In this document: one piece after another, positions 60,472-64,000 of the stretch
How the letters are laid out: each line of letters starts with the position of its first letter
How positions within the stretch are numbered: position 1 is the first letter of the stretch
From: Halosimplex aquaticum
Lineage (GTDB): Archaea; Halobacteriota; Halobacteria; Halobacteriales; Haloarculaceae
Assembly (NCBI RefSeq): GCF_028747785.1
Contig: NZ_CP118158.1
Coordinates: 3,100,001 to 3,164,000, forward strand
DNA: 64,000 nucleotides
Direction of reading: 5' to 3'
Notes under the pieces: model-generated
Told to the model about the DNA's origin: nothing
Seen by the model: the letters and a program-made list of their open reading frames with translations, nothing else
Database searches by the model: none
Position numbers and translations under genes: made by a program

Positions 60472-61500
60472 CTACCGGCGAAAGCGCAGCCCGTCGGCGT
60501 CGCCGTCGAGTGCGCCGGCGAGGCCGGCACCGAACGCGTAGGTCACCTGCTGGGCGCCGAGTCGGACCCGCTCGCGCAGCGGACGGGTGGGCTCGAACTC
60601 CCGGACGACGACGGGCTCGTCGAGGCGGTCGGCGAGGCTCGCCTCCACGTCGTCCCGGGTCCCCAGGTGGTCGACGAGGTCCCGTTCGAGCGCGTCGGGG
60701 CCGAGGAAGACCCTGGCCTCGGTTTCCTCGACGGCCTCGCGGTCGAGGTCGCGGCCCTCGGCCACGGTGTCGACGAACTGGTCGTAGTAGTCGTCGACGA
60801 GGCCCTGCAAGTACTCGCGCTCGCGCGGGTCGAGTTCCTTCAGCGGCGTCCCGGCGTCCTTGTACTCGCCGGCGGTGAACCCCTCGTAGGAGAGCCCGAG
60901 GCGGTCGGCGAGGTCGCTGGCGTTGACCCGCGAGCCGATGACGCCGATGGAGCCGACCAGCGTGCCCTCGCGGGCCCAGATCTCGTCGCAGCCGGCGGCG
61001 ATGTCGTAGCCGCCGCTGGCGCAGACGTCGGTCGCGTAGCCGACGGTCGGCCCGTCGAAGGCCTCGGCGGCCAGCCGGATGTCCTCGCTGGGGACGATCT
61101 CCCCGCCCGGGGTGTTCAGCTTCACCAGCAGCGCCTGCGCGTTCGGGTCCGCGTCGGCGCGCTCGATCTGTTCGACCACGTCGTCGGCGCTCGCGCCGAC
61201 CGCAGGCCCGGGGACGCCGCGATTGCTCTCCCGGGCGATCGGCCCCTCGACGGCGACCTCGGCGACGGTGTACGGCGTGACGAGCGACCCGGCCAGCCGA
61301 CTGCCGACCCACAGCGCGACGAGGGTGACGGCCGCGACGACCAGTACGCCCGCGAGGTCGAGTATCGACCCGGGATAGCGGACGAACGCGTACCACGCGC
61401 CGACGAAGCCGACGGCGCCGACCAGTCCGGTGACGAGGAGCGGGACGACGGTCCCCTCGATCGTCCCGACTGACTCGCTGTCGTTCGATGTACTGCTCAC
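60472..61500 (-). CDS. Signal peptide peptidase SppA-like protease (S49)
   Basis: 342 aa. Two N-terminal membrane segments (VVPLLVTGLVGAVGFVGAWYAF and ILDLAGVLVVAAVTLVALWVG), then one S49 domain: LLVKLNTPGGEIVPSEDI, the catalytic Ser in VCASGGYDIAAGCDEI, VGSIGVIG and the catalytic Lys in GEYKDAGTPLKELDP. It degrades signal peptides and membrane protein fragments. GTG 61500 start (MSSTSNDSES). Monocistronic. Confidence 0.92.
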   Translation of the reverse strand: MSSTSNDSESVGTIEGTVVPLLVTGLVGAVGFVGAWYAFVRYPGSILDLAGVLVVAAVTLVALWVGSRLAGSLVTPYTVAEVAVEGPIARESNRGVPGPAVGASADDVVEQIERADADPNAQALLVKLNTPGGEIVPSEDIRLAAEAFDGPTVGYATDVCASGGYDIAAGCDEIWAREGTLVGSIGVIGSRVNASDLADRLGLSYEGFTAGEYKDAGTPLKELDPREREYLQGLVDDYYDQFVDTVAEGRDLDREAVEETEARVFLGPDALERDLVDHLGTRDDVEASLADRLDEPVVVREFEPTRPLRERVRLGAQQVTYAFGAGLAGALDGDADGLRFRR

Positions 61501-61606
61501 TGAAGTGCCTCCGTGCGCGCACTCGCCCGGTCGCGGGGAAAGTCTGTCGGCGGGCTGGCCGGCGGGCCAGCGGGTCGTCTTTCACACCGCCGGCGTCGGA
61601 TCCGGC

Positions 61607-62389
61607 TCAGAACGCCGCGTGATCGAAGTCGCTCCAGACCTCGTAGTCGGTCAGTTCGTCGAGGTCGCCGGTGTGGCGCTCCAGCATGTGCTCGGAGACG
61701 TTCGTCATGACGACCCGGTCGGCGTCGAACCGCTCGGCGCTCTCGCGCAGGGTCTCGGCGTCGCCGTGGAACTCCGCGCCCAGCACGGAGCCGTCGAAAA
61801 AGAGCAGGTCCGCGCCGGTGCAGTAGTCGGGGACCGACTCGATGCTGTCCACGTCGGGCGCGTAGACGACGGTCGTCCCCTCCGCGGAGAGGGCGTACCC
61901 CTGGGTCGGGAAGGCGCGCGTTCCGTGGTCGACGTCGAAGGCGCGGACGGTGAACCCCGGCTTCCGAATCTCCTCGCCGGGGTCCAGCGGCTCGTACCGG
62001 ACGTGGTCGAGGATGTGCGGGAAGGTGTCCTCGGTGAACGTCCGGACGGGGCGACTGCCGTAGACGGAGATGTCCTTGCCGAAGGTCGGGTGGTCGAACT
62101 CCTCCTCGTTGGCGACGTGGCGATCCATGGCCGCCTGGTTCAGCTCGTTGATGCCCCAGTAGTTGTCGAAGTGCGCGTGCGTCGCGAAGAAGGCGTCGAC
62201 CTCGTAGACCTCCTCGCGGTGGAGCTGCGACGCGATGTCGGGGCCGATGTCGAGGACCACCGTCCGCCCCGCGGCCTCGACCAGGACGGCCGGGCGCCGG
62301 CGGCGGTCGCTCTCGGCGCAGTACTCGCAGTCGCAGAGCGGGGCGGGGACGCCGACCGCGTCTCCCGACCCCATGAGGGTAACGCGCAT
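61607..62389 (-). CDS. MBL-fold hydrolase, PhnP-like, with an altered metal motif
   Basis: 260 aa. The start MRVTLMGSGDAVGVPAPLCDCEYC holds the extra zinc-binding cysteines (CDCxxC) typical of PhnP-type phosphodiesterases. The metal signature reads THAHFDNYWGINEL, so the usual HxHxDH is HxHxDN: the last His is Asn. Later ligands appear in FDVDHG, VYAPDVDSI and the closing VMTNVSEHM (family usually NLxH). It may act on cyclic phosphodiesters or nucleic-acid ends. ATG 62389 is preferred to a GTG two codons earlier. Confidence 0.88.
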   Translation of the reverse strand: MRVTLMGSGDAVGVPAPLCDCEYCAESDRRRRPAVLVEAAGRTVVLDIGPDIASQLHREEVYEVDAFFATHAHFDNYWGINELNQAAMDRHVANEEEFDHPTFGKDISVYGSRPVRTFTEDTFPHILDHVRYEPLDPGEEIRKPGFTVRAFDVDHGTRAFPTQGYALSAEGTTVVYAPDVDSIESVPDYCTGADLLFFDGSVLGAEFHGDAETLRESAERFDADRVVMTNVSEHMLERHTGDLDELTDYEVWSDFDHAAF

Positions 62390-62501
62390 GCCCACGTTTG
62401 GGCCGACCGCCCGAAACCCGTTTCGTCTGTCACTCTCCGGACGTATTCCCTCCCCCCGACTCTGTCGGCTCGGCAGCGCCGTCCCGCGCCGCCGCGCGGT
62501 C

Positions 62502-62858
62502 TCACGGTTCCATCCGGAGCGCGTAGATGATACAGAGGAGGCCGGCGACCTCGAACGCCTGGACGAGCGCCTGAACCTCGAGCAGGGGGATGCTCGGGAT
62601 CAGGAGCGCGGGAACCGAGAACAGCAGCGGGACGCCCATGATGACGATGAACCCGACAGCGATGAACAGCATCGGCCGGCTGTCGTTGCGGCGGTAGCCG
62701 CGGTAGGCCTGGTAGGCGATGAACAGTCCCAGCAGCGCGCCGGTGAACTCCGAGAGCTGGACGACCAGTTCGGCGGTGTCGTCGGGGCGGCTCCCGATCT
62801 GGAGGGCGAGGTCGGTCCCGGCCGCCGCGAGCGGTCGGGCGAATGCGACGCCGACCAC
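62502..62858 (-). CDS. DUF7521-like membrane protein
   Basis: 118 aa with three or four hydrophobic segments (FTGALLGLFIAYQAYRGYRR, MLFIAVGFIVIMGVPLLFSVPALL, LVQAFEVAGLLCIIYALRMEP). GTG 62858 starts one base after the stop of the HTH gene, so the two are one operon. This pair, an ArsR-like HTH followed by a small membrane protein, is frequent in haloarchaea; function unknown. Confidence 0.85.
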   Translation of the reverse strand: MVGVAFARPLAAAGTDLALQIGSRPDDTAELVVQLSEFTGALLGLFIAYQAYRGYRRNDSRPMLFIAVGFIVIMGVPLLFSVPALLIPSIPLLEVQALVQAFEVAGLLCIIYALRMEP

Positions 62859-62859
62859 G

Positions 62860-63204
62860 CTACATCCCCTCGACGAGGCGGGTGAACCGGTCCGCCATGT
62901 CCTCCCCGCGGTCGATCTCCAGAGCGAAGGATCCGTCCCGGAGTTCGACAGTCACGCGCCGGAGGTTCGGCGCGTACACCTTGCGATGGTGGCCGTCACC
63001 CGGATCCGGCTCGGTTCGCTCGACGACCAGATCGCAGTCCCGGAGGCGCTCCAGGCGGCGGTAGATCGTCGGGCCCGACGCGTCGCAGCGCTCGGCGAGT
63101 GTGCTGGCTGACATGGGTCGTTGGCTCGTCTCGGTGAGGATGGCCCGCGCCGTCTCGTCTTCGAGGAGGCCGGCGACGGTCTCCAGATCGGGGTCCTCAC
63201 TCAC
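62860..63204 (-). CDS. Winged-helix (ArsR-like) transcriptional regulator
   Basis: 114 aa. HTH: VAGLLEDETARAILTETSQRPMSASTLAERCDASGPTIYRRLERLRDCDLVVE, followed by a wing (TEPDPGDGHHRKVYAPNLRRVTVELRDG). GTG 63204 start is supported by a TATA box at 63229-63237, 28 bp upstream. It leads the operon with the DUF7521-like gene. A 17-bp inverted repeat just upstream of the TATA box (63247-63263) may be its operator. Confidence 0.9.
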   Translation of the reverse strand: MSEDPDLETVAGLLEDETARAILTETSQRPMSASTLAERCDASGPTIYRRLERLRDCDLVVERTEPDPGDGHHRKVYAPNLRRVTVELRDGSFALEIDRGEDMADRFTRLVEGM

Positions 63205-63228
63205 GGTGGCGGCTACACGACCACCGCG

Positions 63229-63237
63229 CTTATAAAC
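63229..63237 (-). promoter_or_regulatory. TATA box for the HTH/DUF7521 operon
   Basis: The motif cttataaac (minus strand gtttataag) is about 28 bp upstream of the GTG at 63204. Confidence 0.65.
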
Positions 63238-63246
63238 CCATCCGGG

Positions 63247-63263
63247 ACTTCACGCGCTGAAGT
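63247..63263. promoter_or_regulatory. Inverted repeat upstream of the HTH gene
   Basis: Arms acttca and tgaagt separated by five bases lie about 10 bp upstream of the TATA box, a position suited to an autoregulatory operator. Confidence 0.45.
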
Positions 63264-63415
63264 GCTGCTGGTGGAACGACGTGTGGTCGACCCGTCTGTC
63301 CGATCGTGACGACGCACCCCGCTCTCCGTCGACCGCTCGCATCGCCCGCCGACCGCCCTGACCGCCCCGAACGCCGCGGACGGGAGTTCGTCACGGACGC
63401 GGGGGTGAACCGCCC

Positions 63416-63775
63416 GTGAGCGCCTCCGTCGCTCGCGGACTTCGCCCGCGCTGGACCGACGTGACGGCGCTGGCGCTCGTGGCACTGACCGTCGCGGTCG
63501 CGGCGGCGGCGCTCCCACGGCTCCCGGCGGAGATGGTCGTCGGCTGGCACGTCGGGCTCGACGGCCGCCTCTCACGGACGATCGGTCCGCGCGTGCTGGG
63601 CGTCGCGCTCCTCCCGGCGCTGTCGGTCGCCAGTTACGCGGCCCTCCGGACCGCCCGAGCGCTCGTCTCGCTCGATACTCCCCGCGACAGGCGGCTCTAC
63701 GACGCGCTCGTCCACCTGCTCCTGGCGTCGCTCTGCGCCTGCCAGGTCGCCGTCGTCGCCGCGAACCTGGGGTGA
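63416..63775 (+). CDS. Small DUF1648-like membrane protein
   Basis: 119 aa from GTG 63416. Three hydrophobic segments (VTALALVALTVAVAAAALP, VLGVALLPALSVASYAAL, LVHLLLASLCACQVAVVAANL). The stretch LPAEMVVGWHVGLDGRLSRTIGP matches the DUF1648 pattern (P..ip.HWn..G). Function unknown. It is divergent from the HTH operon. Confidence 0.8.
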   Translation: MSASVARGLRPRWTDVTALALVALTVAVAAAALPRLPAEMVVGWHVGLDGRLSRTIGPRVLGVALLPALSVASYAALRTARALVSLDTPRDRRLYDALVHLLLASLCACQVAVVAANLG

Positions 63776-63787
63776 GCGCCCGGCTGT

Positions 63788-64000
63788 TCAGTCGTTGACG
63801 GCTTCCAGGCGGTCGCCGACGACGAGGCGCCCCGTGGCGGTCAGCCCGGTGTCGTCGGGGTCGGTCCCGGTGACCAGGCCCTTCTCGTCGAGGGAGGCGA
63901 GTTGGGACCGGAGCACCTCCTCCTCGCGGGCGAAGGCGGCCGAGAGATCGACTCCCTCGCCGATCGAGTAGAGGGCGACGAGCACCTCCTTCTCGCGGTC
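63788..64000 (-). CDS. Unrecognised small helical protein, 5' end beyond the window
   Basis: The frame is open to base 64000, so the start is missing. Visible part: DREKEVLVALYSIGEGVDLSAAFAREEEVLRSQLASLDEKGLVTGTDPDDTGLTATGRLVVGDRLEAVND. The pattern of a short helix set followed by GLV...TATGR is like a winged helix found in haloarchaeal regulators or small HTH proteins, but the family cannot be named. It converges with the DUF1648-like gene. Confidence 0.7.
   Translation of the reverse strand, partial: DREKEVLVALYSIGEGVDLSAAFAREEEVLRSQLASLDEKGLVTGTDPDDTGLTATGRLVVGDRLEAVND

Overview
The window is chromosomal DNA from a haloarchaeon (class Halobacteria). Proteins are strongly acidic and GC is high. 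Many genes have an AT-rich TATA box about 25-30 bp before the start codon, with no leader. Secreted binding proteins carry twin-arginine (Tat) plus lipobox signals. Archaeal marker genes are present (RadA, NMD3, CarS CDP-archaeol synthase, a Taw2/Trm5-family enzyme, DUF373). The genus cannot be fixed from this alone. No tRNA, rRNA, CRISPR array or intact insertion sequence was seen.

Layout. 1-8264: a dipeptide/oligosaccharide-type ABC importer (ATPase cut by the window edge, two permeases, Tat lipoprotein) with an IclR regulator, a Gfo/Idh/MocA oxidoreductase and an AGE-family sugar epimerase; this looks like an uptake-and-catabolism unit for a sugar derivative. 8806-10233: DHH (RecJ-like) phosphoesterase. 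10311-15431: a second ABC importer whose operon ends in a metallophosphoesterase. 15597-18540: hemC-cobA-hemD operon. 19204-33238: mostly core genes (carS, proline dehydrogenase, DUF502, XRE-CBS regulator, msrB, glutaredoxin, radA, PspAB, aldo/keto reductase, two HtpX-like proteases, nmd3, taw2-like). 33392-39683: a pilin-like/DUF7286 surface-protein locus with a low-GC tail. 39727-49231: GCS2-family ligase, small membrane proteins, ornithine cyclodeaminase family, cupin, and a TetR/ABC-exporter pair. 49269-64000: histidine kinase, beta-CASP nuclease, AEC and MATE transporters, ThuA protein, a 42-aa zinc finger, Dph6-like ATPase, DUF373, mannonate dehydratase, SppA protease, PhnP-like hydrolase, and an HTH/DUF7521 pair.

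Most interesting locus. The 1386-aa DUF7286-like protein (34551-38711) ends in a lower-GC C-terminal region whose last ~150 residues read like an ADP-ribosyltransferase/TNT-style toxin tip. It is followed by a small cytoplasmic protein resembling bacterial immunity-type proteins. Downstream lies a chimeric remnant that joins a piece of the DUF7286 gene to a piece of the companion gene. That is the layout of a polymorphic toxin locus with an orphan immunity scar; it is an inference that needs structure and homology tests.

Cautions and repeats. Three genes (second permease of the first importer, Dph6-like ATPase, DUF373) are each out of frame at a G/C homopolymer, which suggests consensus errors or strain-specific inactivation. 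Intergenic DNA carries at least two families of dispersed repeats (about 18684-19202, 45833-46170, 56630-56743 and 57780-58013) and clusters of small hairpins. A third-position-diverged copy of the 3' end of the Dph6-like gene lies next to that gene.
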